A DNA stretch of 64,000 nt from Methanomicrobiales archaeon HGW-Methanomicrobiales-3 (GTDB taxonomy: Archaea > Halobacteriota > Methanomicrobia > Methanomicrobiales > Methanospirillaceae): positions 1 to 64,000 of the forward strand of contig PGYK01000009.1 in assembly GCA_002839605.1 (NCBI GenBank), given 5' to 3'. The notes under the pieces are model-generated. The model ran no database searches. It worked only from the letters and a program-made list of their open reading frames with translations, and was not told where the DNA came from. Numbering within the stretch: the stretch's first letter is position 1; every line of letters begins with the position of its first letter. This document shows positions 8,837 through 17,832 of this stretch, in pieces. Both the position numbers and the translations under genes were made by a program.

Positions 8837-9262
8837 ATGAGCCGCGGAGCCCGCCCGCACAAGGCACTCGCGGAAGCGATCCCGATCGCAAAAGCCCGCG
8901 GCCTCATCCAGATGGCGATGGGAGGACCGGAACGGATCTTCGATATCGCGATCGTCTCGAAAATACCAATTACGTTCGTAGGAATAATGTTCGCGCCGAA
9001 AATTCTCGCGGGAACTCCGGAACTTGTGGAGTATTACCAAAAAGATCTCGCCCGCCTCCGGCTCATCGCCCGCGATGCCGCGAATGTGATTGAGCTCTGG
9101 ATCCGGTCCCGTCACGGCACGTGGCGGTTCTTCCAGGTCACGCCTTCAACGATCGTGGAGATCGACCGCGATGGAAAACGGATCGTGTTCGGTAAGTCAA
9201 TCGAGTACCTGGCCAAGGTCGCAGCGAAGGAGCAGGGCGGGGCAAACACTGCTCCGTCGTAA
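8837..9262 (+). CDS. conserved-looking protein of unknown function
   Basis: 141 residues, soluble, basic, with good strand/helix alternation. The core AIVSKIPITFVGIMFAP, then a helical stretch with ARLRLIARDAANVIELW, then RHGTWRFFQV and a final STIVEIDRDGKRIVFG looks like a compact globular fold. It loosely suggests a nuclease-like or single-strand-binding architecture, but no family motif is certain. The frame uses the G/C third positions typical of this genome, unlike the low-complexity frames around it. It stands alone on the plus strand. Confidence 0.6.
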   Translation: MSRGARPHKALAEAIPIAKARGLIQMAMGGPERIFDIAIVSKIPITFVGIMFAPKILAGTPELVEYYQKDLARLRLIARDAANVIELWIRSRHGTWRFFQVTPSTIVEIDRDGKRIVFGKSIEYLAKVAAKEQGGANTAPS

Positions 9263-9596
9263 AACCTCTTTTTTCCCCTCCCTTTGGGGTAAGGAAATCG
9301 GAGCCCTTATAAGGCCCGGTTGTACGAGTTTTGCCTCACCCCCCATTTTGGCAGAGGCAATGTTTCCCAAAAACGCGGTAATTAGTCCGGAAAAGATCAA
9401 GGTTTTACGACGGGAATTGGTGAGGTACTATGGAGCAACGTTACAGCAGCGGGCGGCGGTGAGATCCCGCAAATAGCAAAGGGATCCGCTCGGGAGGGGG
9501 GTTTTCCGGCACTGCGCCGGTTGTTTATTGCAGCCGAACCATTTCACCAGTCGGGACGAGCTGACCGTCAAGGTAATAATCGTGACACAAAAAAGG
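9263..9596. other. gene-free stretch with possible tiny ORF
   Basis: A frame near 9360-9476 could encode a 38-residue basic peptide starting MFPKNAVISPEKIK, but it has no recognised relatives or clear ribosome binding site. It may be a gene remnant. Confidence 0.3.
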
Positions 9597-9800
9597 TCAG
9601 AGAGATTTCTGCAATTTTAGAATCTCTTCTCCGATTTGCTTTACGGATTTCTTCCCGAGGATTTCTTTTCGCTCCTTCGTATAATCGCCGCTGCCGGAAT
9701 CATAACTCCGGATAAACCGGGCTGCATCCTCCGGTCCCAGTGCCTTTACCAGGGCCTCATACCCCTCACTCTGGATCCGGGCGATGGTCTTCCACGTCAT
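9597..9800 (-). CDS. small PIN-associated protein, paralog 2 (putative antitoxin)
   Basis: 67 residues. It aligns along its length with the product of 9832-10041: both share T(W/L)..I..I(Q)..G...LV..LGP(E/D)DA.RF(I/L)R.(Y/F)(D/E).GSGD(Y/W)TK(E/D)R(K)(E/K)IL. The pair therefore arose by tandem duplication. It lies 31 bp after its paralog, downstream of a PIN-domain gene. An antitoxin or accessory role is inferred from context; no DNA-binding motif is obvious. Confidence 0.7.
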   Translation of the reverse strand: MTWKTIARIQSEGYEALVKALGPEDAARFIRSYDSGSGDYTKERKEILGKKSVKQIGEEILKLQKSL

Positions 9801-9831
9801 GGGGGTTCCCCGCTGCTCTTTTTTTAAAGGT

Positions 9832-10041
9832 TCATGGTGCCGGAGTCCTCTTCCGGCGTTTCATGATACTTTCGATGATCTTATCCGGGTCTTTCTCCAG
9901 GATTTTTTTCCGGTCCTTCGTCCAGTCCCCGCTGCCCGGCTCAAAGATCCGGAGGAACCGGATTGCATCATCCGGCCCAAGTTTCTCCACCAGTATGTCG
10001 AGACCTTCCTGCTGGATCTGGTGCAATGTTTTGGCGCTCAT
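9832..10041 (-). CDS. small PIN-associated protein, paralog 1 (putative antitoxin)
   Basis: 69 residues, starting MSAKTLHQIQQEGLD and ending in a basic tail. Its start overlaps the PIN gene stop by four bases (ATGA), giving translational coupling. The motif LGPDDAIRFLR...GSGDWTKDRKKIL is shared with the downstream paralog. Small proteins of this type recur next to orphan PIN genes in methanogens and cyanobacteria (recollection, not searched). Confidence 0.72.
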   Translation of the reverse strand: MSAKTLHQIQQEGLDILVEKLGPDDAIRFLRIFEPGSGDWTKDRKKILEKDPDKIIESIMKRRKRTPAP

Positions 10042-10475
10042 CGATTCTCCTCCTTCAGCCAGGTAACCGGATTTTCTATACGTACCTGTATGTTCCGGTG
10101 CACCTTAAAAAATGTTATCAGTCCATCATCAGTAGTGAGGAATACTGCGCCGGCCCGTTCAGCACAGGCGATATGAAGCGAGTCCATTGCACCGCCGCCA
10201 TCAGCAATCAACTCGTGTATCCGCGAGATTATTCTCTCGTCAATGAATATGGACCCTTTTGCGACTGATACAATCTTCTGCACCCGCATTCGTTTCCTGA
10301 TATCGGGGATTTTTGCGAGCTCTTCGGTTATCGCTTCGCTGGTAACCAGCGTGAATTCCTGTGTCGCGCAACGACGAATGATCTCCTGGACGGCGGTCAC
10401 TTCCAGCCGGATTCTCCTGTCCCTCTGGTTGTCGAACGGCCTGCACAGGCAGCAGACATCGAGATAAATTTTCAT
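10038..10475 (-). CDS. PIN-domain protein (VapC-like RNase toxin)
   Basis: 145 residues. The four acidic positions of the PIN active site are in place: D6 (KIYLDVC), E47 (TSEAITEEL), D98 (GGAMDSLHIACAE) and D116 (LTTDDGLI). Family members cut RNA, often tRNA or rRNA, using Mg2+ or Mn2+. It is first in a three-gene minus-strand operon; the next two genes are paralogs and the first overlaps it by four bases. In most VapBC pairs the antitoxin comes first; here the nuclease gene leads. Confidence 0.85.
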   Translation of the reverse strand: MKIYLDVCCLCRPFDNQRDRRIRLEVTAVQEIIRRCATQEFTLVTSEAITEELAKIPDIRKRMRVQKIVSVAKGSIFIDERIISRIHELIADGGGAMDSLHIACAERAGAVFLTTDDGLITFFKVHRNIQVRIENPVTWLKEENR

Positions 10476-11295
10476 GCGAATGACCGTGGATTATGGTTCG
10501 GCCGTACGGGTTTATGAAGAGCGGGCTGTGGGGAGTGAAAATGAAACCATTTCCTAAAAAGTCATTATGAGACCTGATATATCAGCACTTCATCTGCTCG
10601 TCCCCAAAAATACTGCTTTTGTGTTTTCATTTCAACATCGCAACAACATCCGCGTTTTAAAAACCATTCCAAAAAAATCGCTTACCGTTTTTCATTGTAA
10701 AATCGATCCGCGATTTCTATGGAAGAAACGCTCCGCGATTTTTTTACAAAAACCGGATCACGATCGAACCAGCCGCCAGTCAATCCCCGGCACTCTCTGA
10801 AACGAACGGCATCCGCTCCGCCCCCAGTCGCCTCGCGAGGGCGGCTGTGCATCGCAAGCCCTCCACAAATCCCGCCCGTCCGGCCGGACCCATGAGGGCC
10901 CCCTCCCTCCCCCCTCCGGACTTTTGGAAGGTGGGGGGTGGGTCCCCTCCGGAAAATAATGGGAGGGGGGGAGGTACCCCCACCCCCCTACCCGATTCCG
11001 GGAACGATGCGGGAATTCACCGCGGATCCCCCGGCCACTTCCCGGGTGATTCCGCCGGTGCCAGGGTTTTCCGGTGCTACCCAAAAATGGGATAATGGGT
11101 GGCCCGGGTCCCGCATGATGGGGGTTGAAGGTGAACTTCTCAAAGGCGTACCTGATTGAATTTTTCAGCCAGTCCATTCCTCATTGGATGGAACGCACCG
11201 GCTGGAAGTATCTGATCACCAAGAAATGTCACAGAAAAGGTTCAGAAAGAATGGCTTTAAAAAGGAACCTGAAGCATCGAACTTGGCGCCCGGAT
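10476..11295. other. gene-free stretch with repeat copy
   Basis: It contains the right copy of the ~224-bp repeat (10898-11120), preceded by short direct repeats such as CGCTCCGCGATTTTT and CGATCCGCGATTT. No credible gene. Confidence 0.5.
10898..11120 (+). repeat. ~224-bp direct repeat, right copy
   Basis: Same order of landmarks as 4937-5160 with few differences (for example CCCGATTCCGGG where the left copy has CCCGATTATGGG). It ends about 175 bp before tRNA-Leu. Confidence 0.8.
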
Positions 11296-11379
11296 GCGTG
11301 GAGCAGGAGTTGAACCTGCGAACGCCTGCGCGACGGGACCCTAAATCCCGCTCCTTTGACCAGACTCGGATATCCACGC
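11296..11379 (-). tRNA. tRNA-Leu (anticodon UAG)
   Basis: On the minus strand the ends GCGTGGA and TCCACGC pair. The anticodon stem CGGGA/TCCCG closes loop TTTAGGG with anticodon TAG. A long variable arm (GTCGCGCAGGCGTTC region) marks it as a class II tRNA. The T arm reads GCAGGTTCAACTCCTGC. No encoded CCA. Confidence 0.93.
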
Positions 11380-11555
11380 GAAAGGGGACTGAATAGATTT
11401 TTTGGGTGTAACCAGGAGCAGCCCGCATCCATGAAATGTCTGCCGGACTCCTGCCTGCCGGGATAGTTTGTCCGTTTGCGATAAGAGCATATCGGCGGGC
11501 GGTAATCCCCCTGATACCTGCACGCTGTGGAAGGGCAGAATAAAAAAACCCTGCC

Positions 11556-13370
11556 TCACATATCCACGCGGGTCACGACGCCATGGATCTTGTCGGACGG
11601 CAGCTTGTAGAACTGCACCACCGAAGGCGACAGCCGCTTGATTGCTGCAAATATCCGCCAGAGGGCGTGAGTCGTGACAATATCCTCCATGCCATAGAAG
11701 ATCGTCTTCTCCTCGATCTCGGCCTCTTGCAAGATTTTGCCAATATCCACGATCTCCATGTAGCCGAGATAGATTTCAAAGATGGAGAGCCCTTTGGTTA
11801 TCTCGCGGGTGAACCCCCATGTAACCCCGAATGGCTGCTCGGTTCGGATGATGGAGATGATGATGTTGTCATCATACAGGATATTGTTCGTGAACATGAT
11901 CCGCGGGATATACTGGGGAAGTTTCCTGAAATCCCGGGCAAAGAAGAGCGCGGTGCCCGCGATGCGGTTGGCCGACCCGTATACCTTGTCAAACTCCGGC
12001 AGGAAGTCGTCAAGCGGCACCGGGCTCAACGCGGCGGCGAGTTTTCGCTGGCCATAGATGAAGATCATGATGATCATGAACGGGATGAACGCGATGAGGA
12101 GCGAGATATAGCCGCCATGCGGGATCTTGTTAAAGGTTGCAAACAGGAACGTGAAGTTCACGCAGAGGATCCCGATGGCAAACAGCGTCTTGAAGATCTC
12201 CCCGCGGTAGGCAAGGATCATGACGAGGAAGATACCGGTAATAGCCATATCACCGCTGACCGCAAGACCGTACGCGAGGGTCAGGTTCTCGGATGTCCGG
12301 AAGATAAGGATCACGACAAGAACGGCAAAGAGCAGCAGCCAGTTCATCACATCGATATAGATCTGGGACCGGAGCTGCGGGGAGGTGTAATCGATGCGCA
12401 GGAGCGGCAGGATCCGGGTGGTGATGGCCTGGTACACGATAGAGAAGATACCCGAGATCATGGCCTGCGAGGCTATCACCGTTGCCGCGATGCTCATGAT
12501 GAGGAACGGAATATAGAGGATCTGTGCCTGGGCGAAGACCATCTCAAAAAGGATGTTATGCGCATCCGGGTGTGCCATGGCATACGCCCCCTGCCCGAGG
12601 TAATTGAGCGTGAGGGCACAGAAGACCAGATACCATGCTTTGATGATCGGCTCACGGCCAAGGTGGCCCATATCGGCATAGAGTGCCTCGCTGCCGGTTG
12701 CAACGAGGATGACCGCAGAGAGGATCAAAAGCCCTTCAAGCCCATGGCTGATCAGGTAGTTGATGGCATACATCGGGCTGATGGCAAGCAGCACCGAAGG
12801 GGCACTCACCAGCGCCATCAGGCCGAAACCAGCAAGCGCGAGAAACCAGAGGACCATGATCGGCCCGAATGTGAACGCAACTTTCTCGGTACCTTTTGTC
12901 TGGAAAGAGAAGAGGAGGATGGCGATGACCCCGGCAAGGATCATCAGCGTGGTCTGGGGCATGGCCTCGAATCCCGGGATCAGGAGAATGCCTTCAACTG
13001 CCGAAAGGATACTGATGGCCGGGGTGATAACCCCGTCACCGATAAAGAGCGAGATGCCGATGATGGTTAAGAGCGAGACGAACGCCGCCTGGTTGCCGGA
13101 CTTCAACAGCGGCAGGAGGGTCTCCTTGAGCACGATGGTGCCCCCTTCACCCTTCTTCCCGATGTGCATGGCAAGGTACGTGTACTCGAACGTGACCAGG
13201 ATGGTCATTGTCCAGATGACGAGCGAGAGGATCCCCATCACGTTCTCGGGAGTCGGGGGGATGAGGAGAAAGATGGCGGTCAGCGCGTAAATCGGGCTTG
13301 TGCCGATATCGCCAAACACCAGCCCCATGGATTTGACTATCTCGGACGGGGTTACCTTTCCTTTGAACAT
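11556..13370 (-). CDS. kup: Kup-type potassium uptake transporter
   Basis: 604 residues, the usual length for KUP/HAK/KT proteins (slightly under the ~620 of E. coli Kup). The N-terminal signature GLVFGDIGTSPIYAL (about 16-30) is diagnostic. GKKGEGG follows near 71 and GDGVITPAISILSAVEG near 110-126. About twelve membrane helices fill the first ~440 residues and a cytoplasmic C-terminal domain of ~150 residues follows. It imports K+, probably with protons. Together with the TrkH gene 1.2 kb away it suggests two K+ routes under different conditions. It is minus strand, followed by an AI-2E family gene upstream on the same strand. Confidence 0.95.
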   Translation of the reverse strand: MFKGKVTPSEIVKSMGLVFGDIGTSPIYALTAIFLLIPPTPENVMGILSLVIWTMTILVTFEYTYLAMHIGKKGEGGTIVLKETLLPLLKSGNQAAFVSLLTIIGISLFIGDGVITPAISILSAVEGILLIPGFEAMPQTTLMILAGVIAILLFSFQTKGTEKVAFTFGPIMVLWFLALAGFGLMALVSAPSVLLAISPMYAINYLISHGLEGLLILSAVILVATGSEALYADMGHLGREPIIKAWYLVFCALTLNYLGQGAYAMAHPDAHNILFEMVFAQAQILYIPFLIMSIAATVIASQAMISGIFSIVYQAITTRILPLLRIDYTSPQLRSQIYIDVMNWLLLFAVLVVILIFRTSENLTLAYGLAVSGDMAITGIFLVMILAYRGEIFKTLFAIGILCVNFTFLFATFNKIPHGGYISLLIAFIPFMIIMIFIYGQRKLAAALSPVPLDDFLPEFDKVYGSANRIAGTALFFARDFRKLPQYIPRIMFTNNILYDDNIIISIIRTEQPFGVTWGFTREITKGLSIFEIYLGYMEIVDIGKILQEAEIEEKTIFYGMEDIVTTHALWRIFAAIKRLSPSVVQFYKLPSDKIHGVVTRVDM

Positions 13371-13424
13371 TGGTTCATACCGGTATATTGAAACAGGGAT
13401 AATCCTTTCTCTTTTTGTTGCAGT

Positions 13425-14462
13425 TCAGGAGTTGTCACGGAAAAAAACCTTCGGCAGGGTGCCGTCCTTCCGGTCCCGGATGTACATCCGGTAGGTATTG
13501 ATGAAAAGCACGATGATGACCGGCCCCAAAACAAAGCCCGCGAGCCCCATGGTCAGGATCCCGCCGATGATGCCGATGAACATGATGACCGGGTGGATCT
13601 TCACGCGCCTGCCGACAAGGACCGGGCGGATCCAGATCTCCGGCAGGAGTGCGACAACGAAATAACCCAAAAAGAAGAGGATGAGCACGCCCCGCATATC
13701 CCCCAGCGCAAATGCATAGGCCCCGATGACGATGAAGGTGGCTGACGACCCAAGTACCGGGATCAGTTCGCAGAACGCAGCAAAGAACGAGTAAAAGAGG
13801 ATGTTGCCGTACCCGAGCAGGTAAAAGACCGGCAGCGCGATGAAGAACGTGAGGACCGCGATCGCGATCTGGACCACATAGATCGCATAGAGTGTATCGA
13901 CCGTCACATCCGAGAGCCGGGTCACGTACTCGGTCATGGATGGCGGGAGATGCTCCATGATCCGGCCCCTGAGTTCATCCCCGTGAAGGAGCAGAATGAA
14001 GAGGGTAAAGAAGAAGGTGAAGAGCTTGAAGATGATGATATTGAGGTACTCGATGACGGTATCGGTGAAATTGACAAAGATGGCATCGGCCTGGGCGAGC
14101 ATTCCTGTAAGATTCGCCTTGCTGAGCGGGATGCCGTAGGCCAGGGGATTAGTTGCCGGGTTGCCAATCCAGTTCCCGATGGTAGTAAACATGGTCGTGA
14201 GCGCCCCCGCATTGGAGGTGAAGATGCTGTACGTTCCATAGGCAAGAACCCCGCACAGGGCAAGGGCTATGAGCGTGATAAGTGCGGCAGAGACGACCGG
14301 CCGGGTCCGGGCCACAAGCCTGCGGTGGAGCGGGATGAGCACGATGGCAAGCGATGCCCCGAGGAGCACCATATCCATGATCGACCAGAAGACCACGATG
14401 CAGGAGACGGCAAGGATGACCATCAGGATGAAGGGGAACTGGTCGGACCGGAAGACGTTCAT
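13425..14462 (-). CDS. AI-2E family transporter
   Basis: 345 residues from the ATG at 14462. The frame is open further, but the longer N terminus would add an odd extension that runs towards the divergent trkH. Hydrophobic pairs at the N terminus (IMDMVLLGASLAIVLIPL) and a C-terminal cluster with LGSSATFIVIGAYAFALGD, FFLGYFVVALLPEIWIRPVLVGRRVKIHP and GGILTMGLAGFVLGPV are typical of the AI-2E/YdiK/PerM superfamily. Substrates vary (signals, Na+/H+ exchange, sporulation solutes), so none is claimed. It lies 54 bp upstream of kup on the same strand. Confidence 0.85.
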   Translation of the reverse strand: MNVFRSDQFPFILMVILAVSCIVVFWSIMDMVLLGASLAIVLIPLHRRLVARTRPVVSAALITLIALALCGVLAYGTYSIFTSNAGALTTMFTTIGNWIGNPATNPLAYGIPLSKANLTGMLAQADAIFVNFTDTVIEYLNIIIFKLFTFFFTLFILLLHGDELRGRIMEHLPPSMTEYVTRLSDVTVDTLYAIYVVQIAIAVLTFFIALPVFYLLGYGNILFYSFFAAFCELIPVLGSSATFIVIGAYAFALGDMRGVLILFFLGYFVVALLPEIWIRPVLVGRRVKIHPVIMFIGIIGGILTMGLAGFVLGPVIIVLFINTYRMYIRDRKDGTLPKVFFRDNS

Positions 14463-14592
14463 GATATACCGTGTATCTAAAGTTCCGGCCCCGGCATTTA
14501 AAAACGTGCCCTGCATCACCCGCAGGGGAATTTTTGCCCCGTAAGCGATACCCATAACACCCAAAACAGAGAAAATCACTTACGAGTGTCCC

Positions 14593-16098
14593 ATGAAACG
14601 CACCGGCCACCTTGCCATGATCGCCCATGACATGGGGCTCATCTTTGAATTTCTGGGCATTGTCTCATTTCTGCCCTTCCTCGTACTCGCCATCTTTGGC
14701 GAATGGAACCTGCTCGTTCCCATGGCGACAGCGCCGCTCACGTTCCTCATCCTTGGGTTTATCATCTCCCATATCCCCCACGAGGATGTCGAACCCTCGT
14801 CAACGGTGACGCTTGCAGCAATCACCTTATCCTGGGTGGCAATCGCCATCATCGGCGCACTGCCCTTCATGTTCGGCCTTCACATGTCGTTTACCGACAG
14901 CGTCTTTGAGGCAATGTCCGGCTGGACGGGGACCGGGTTTTCCATGATCACCTCCCTTGACACCACGCCCTATACGCTCCTGTTCTGGCGATCGTTCACG
15001 CACTGGATCGGCGGCATCGGGATCATCGCGTTCAGTATCTCGCTGCGGGGCAAGACCCGGGTCTCCCTCTTCCGGATGTACAAGTCCGAGGGGAGGGTGG
15101 ACGCGCTGCTGTCCGCAACCGATTCCACGAGCCGGCGGATGTGGATGATCTACCTGGTCCTCACCTTTGCCTTCACCGGCCTCCTCATGCTCGCAGACAT
15201 CCCGCTCTGGGACGCCCTCAATCTCGTTATGGCAGCCATTGCAACCGGGGGATTCACCCTTCATACCGGCGGGCTTTTGTATTACAACAACCCGCTGCTC
15301 GAAGCGCTCTTGATCCCGGTCATGATCACCGGGGCGATCCCGTTCAAGTTCTTCCTCCTCATGTATCACGGCAAGATCCGGGATATGCTCAAAGACCGGA
15401 CCGTCCGTGCGCTCGTACTCATCGCTCTTGCCGGATCGATCCTTGTCTCGCTCGACCTCTGGCTCTTTGGAACCCTTCCCCTTGCAGAAGCGGTCCGGCA
15501 GGGAACGTTCACTGCCATATCGGGGCTCTGCACCTGCGGTATGCAGAACTCAAATCCCCATGTCTGGACAACGATCCCGCTCGCGATCATTGCGATGATG
15601 ATGTTCATCGGCGGGGCAATGGGGAGCGGGGCCGGCGGGGTGAAGGTGAACCGCATCCAGCTGGCCTATCATGGAATCCGGTGGTGGTTCCGGCGGTTCT
15701 TTGTGTCGAGCCGGGTGCTGGTGCCGTTCCGGTCCGGGAGCAGGATGGGGTCCCGGGAAGTGTCGGAACTTGCCATCTCCAAAAACATGCTGGTCATCGT
15801 CATCTATGTCCTGACCATCTTTGTTGCAACCATCCTTACGCTCCACCTCTACATCACCTCGTTTCGCATGGAAGAGGTGGTCTTTGAGCTGGTCTCTGCC
15901 CTCTCGAATGTCGGCCTGTCGGTCGGATTTATCGGAGCTGCAAGCCCGATAGCCATCAAATGGATCTTCATCATCCTCATGTGGCTTGGCAGGCTGGAGA
16001 TCGTCCCCGTCCTCATCCTGACGCTCGGGCTTCTCAAGGGGCTCGAAGACGACAGCCGGAGCCTGACCCCGCCGGATCCGGATTTCCAGATCCGGTGA
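14593..16098 (+). CDS. trkH: TrkH/KtrB-type potassium channel subunit
   Basis: 501 residues with four pore-loop repeats carrying the filter glycine: SGWTGTGFS (about 109-117), AIATGGFTLHT, SGLCTCGMQ and LSNVGLSVGF. Between them are HWIGGIGIIAFS and GGAMGSGAGGVKVNRI, hallmarks of TrkH. Its partner TrkA, which gates the channel by nucleotide binding, is not in this window. It is divergent from the AI-2E gene, with ~130 bp between starts that may serve both. It is a membrane K+ uptake channel. Confidence 0.93.
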   Translation: MKRTGHLAMIAHDMGLIFEFLGIVSFLPFLVLAIFGEWNLLVPMATAPLTFLILGFIISHIPHEDVEPSSTVTLAAITLSWVAIAIIGALPFMFGLHMSFTDSVFEAMSGWTGTGFSMITSLDTTPYTLLFWRSFTHWIGGIGIIAFSISLRGKTRVSLFRMYKSEGRVDALLSATDSTSRRMWMIYLVLTFAFTGLLMLADIPLWDALNLVMAAIATGGFTLHTGGLLYYNNPLLEALLIPVMITGAIPFKFFLLMYHGKIRDMLKDRTVRALVLIALAGSILVSLDLWLFGTLPLAEAVRQGTFTAISGLCTCGMQNSNPHVWTTIPLAIIAMMMFIGGAMGSGAGGVKVNRIQLAYHGIRWWFRRFFVSSRVLVPFRSGSRMGSREVSELAISKNMLVIVIYVLTIFVATILTLHLYITSFRMEEVVFELVSALSNVGLSVGFIGAASPIAIKWIFIILMWLGRLEIVPVLILTLGLLKGLEDDSRSLTPPDPDFQIR

Positions 16099-16173
16099 AC
16101 CCTAAAAAGGAGTTTTTATTACCTCATCGCTTATCTTGGTGCAGCGCCAATAGTAGTGGCATAACGGTGGCAG

Positions 16174-17379
16174 ATGGCTGAGATAAAAATAATCGGGACC
16201 GCACATGTCTCGCAGGCAAGTGTCGATGAGGTCAGAAACGCGATCGAGGAGTACCACCCGGATGTCGTGGCAATCGAACTCGACCCGTCCCGGTTTGCTG
16301 CCCTCAAGCGACAGGCTGCTGACCCTTCGGTAAAAGATGTGCTTGAAGTCAAAAACTTCAACACGCTGCTCGTCCAGTGGCTGCTTGCCTATCTCCAGCG
16401 GAAGATCGGCCTCGATGTGGGGGTCGAGCCCGGCGCCGAGATGAAAGTGGCAATTGAGGAGGCCGAGAAACGCACGATCCCCATTGCCCTTGTTGACCGC
16501 GACATCCGCATTACCCTTCTCCGGTTCTGGAATTCGCTCGGGTTTTTCGGGAAGATAAAGATGGGGTGGGCGCTCGTGCTCTCCATTGCCGAAGTTGATA
16601 ACGGGCAGGAGATTGATATCGAGTCCTTAAAAGACCAGGATGTGATCGATATGGTCATGGAGGAGTTCCGGAAATTCTCCCCGAGTGGCGCCCATGCACT
16701 CATCGATGAACGGGACGCGTACATCGCCCACCAGCTGGTCCTCCTCAAAGCCCAGCGCCCCGAAGGCAAAATCCTTGCTGTTGTCGGCGCCGGGCACCGG
16801 CAGGGAATTGACGGGTATCTCGCAAACCCAAAAACCCTGCCGCCGTTCAACACGCTCACGGCCGAGCCCCGGTCGTTCCCGTGGGGAAAGATCTTCGGGT
16901 TTGCGGTCACGGGCCTCTTTGCGTTCCTCCTTGCCGCCATCTGGTTCTCGGGTGTCGGCTTTGGCGTGCTCTTCGAGGCCTTCATCTTCTGGGTTGTCAT
17001 CCACGGGGTTCTTTCGGGCCTTTTTGTCCTGTTGGCCGGCGGCCACCCGTACTCTGCGCTTGCCTGTTTCTGTGTTGCATGGATGACCTCGCTCAATCCC
17101 ATGCTCCAGGCCGGCTGGGTGGGTGCCTATGTTGAAGCCCGCGTACGGCAGCCGCCCCTTACGGATTTCCGGAAGATCTACGAGACCGAGTCCTTAACCG
17201 AGATGGCAAAAGTTCCGCTCTTTAAAGTGGTGCTCGTGGCAGCACTGGGAAATCTCGGGAGCATCCTTGGGACGGTCCTGTATTTCATCTTCCTCTTCCC
17301 CCTGCTCGGTATTGACCCGGCCCAGGTAATCTCGCAGGGTGTCCAGAATATGGCTGCCTGGATTTCGGGATTGATCTGA
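16174..17379 (+). CDS. TraB family protein with membrane tail
   Basis: 401 residues. The N-terminal domain begins with KIIGTAHVS (GTAH 8-11) and has VAIELDPSRFAAL, the signature of the TraB/PrgY/GumN group, which shares the Tiki-type fold. Later motifs are ALVDRDIRITLLRF, DERDAYIAHQL and VVGAGHRQGI. About four hydrophobic helices occupy the C terminus from ~235. PrgY in Enterococcus blocks pheromone signalling, but archaeal members have no known role; a metal-dependent protease or hydrolase function is inference. It lies about 75 bp after trkH on the same strand. Confidence 0.88.
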   Translation: MAEIKIIGTAHVSQASVDEVRNAIEEYHPDVVAIELDPSRFAALKRQAADPSVKDVLEVKNFNTLLVQWLLAYLQRKIGLDVGVEPGAEMKVAIEEAEKRTIPIALVDRDIRITLLRFWNSLGFFGKIKMGWALVLSIAEVDNGQEIDIESLKDQDVIDMVMEEFRKFSPSGAHALIDERDAYIAHQLVLLKAQRPEGKILAVVGAGHRQGIDGYLANPKTLPPFNTLTAEPRSFPWGKIFGFAVTGLFAFLLAAIWFSGVGFGVLFEAFIFWVVIHGVLSGLFVLLAGGHPYSALACFCVAWMTSLNPMLQAGWVGAYVEARVRQPPLTDFRKIYETESLTEMAKVPLFKVVLVAALGNLGSILGTVLYFIFLFPLLGIDPAQVISQGVQNMAAWISGLI

Positions 17380-17382
17380 TCC

Positions 17383-17712
17383 TTACTGGAGGAGGCAAAT
17401 CTCCTCATCTATCCATTCCTGGATGATGCGTTTCAACTCGTCTTTTGTCATGCCCGCCCGGTAACGCACGCGGATCTCACCTTCGAGCATGTCGAGAATG
17501 GGCTGCACGGTAGAAAAGTATGCGGCCGTTGAGGTGAATCCGCCTTCTTTGTCAAGATGGAGCATGACCAGTTCGTTGAGGTGCTCTATCTCACCGGTGA
17601 GATCGATGAGGCTCTCAAGCGACATTCCGGCCGGCATTGAGGGTGTGATGAGATCGGACGAGTCCTCTTCGGATGGCGGGCTGCAGGATTTTTCCGTTTC
17701 TGGATCTTGCAT
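17383..17712 (-). CDS. small acidic protein of unknown function
   Basis: 109 residues, no recognised family. The first ~30 residues are polar and probably disordered. From ~30 there are helical segments (SLESLIDLTGEIEHLNELVMLHLDK and KDELKRIIQEWIDEEICLL) that could form a helical bundle. The G/C third-position bias of this genome is present. It is convergent with the TraB gene, ends only a few bases from it, and is divergent from the caspase-like gene. Confidence 0.55.
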   Translation of the reverse strand: MQDPETEKSCSPPSEEDSSDLITPSMPAGMSLESLIDLTGEIEHLNELVMLHLDKEGGFTSTAAYFSTVQPILDMLEGEIRVRYRAGMTKDELKRIIQEWIDEEICLLQ

Positions 17713-17832
17713 GGCATGGCCTCAGGAAATCCCGCCTTTGAAAACCGGGTGGCAGGGATGATGGTACAGGCTCGTATGGCATGGGATTTAAAGATTCGGC
17801 AGCGGGCATGAACCGGGGGGTAAGTTTATCAC

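Noticed and set aside
4691-11379. tRNA-Leu fragment as an attachment site for the accessory region
   Set aside because: I saw no copy of the tRNA-Leu 3' end near 4.7-5.4 kb, so integration at this tRNA is not supported by an att pair within the window.
11583-13070. Long plus-strand open frame (495 residues) opposite kup
   Set aside because: It is rich in Asp, Arg, His and Gly in the manner of antisense reading of a GC-rich membrane-protein gene, and kup is unmistakable on the other strand.
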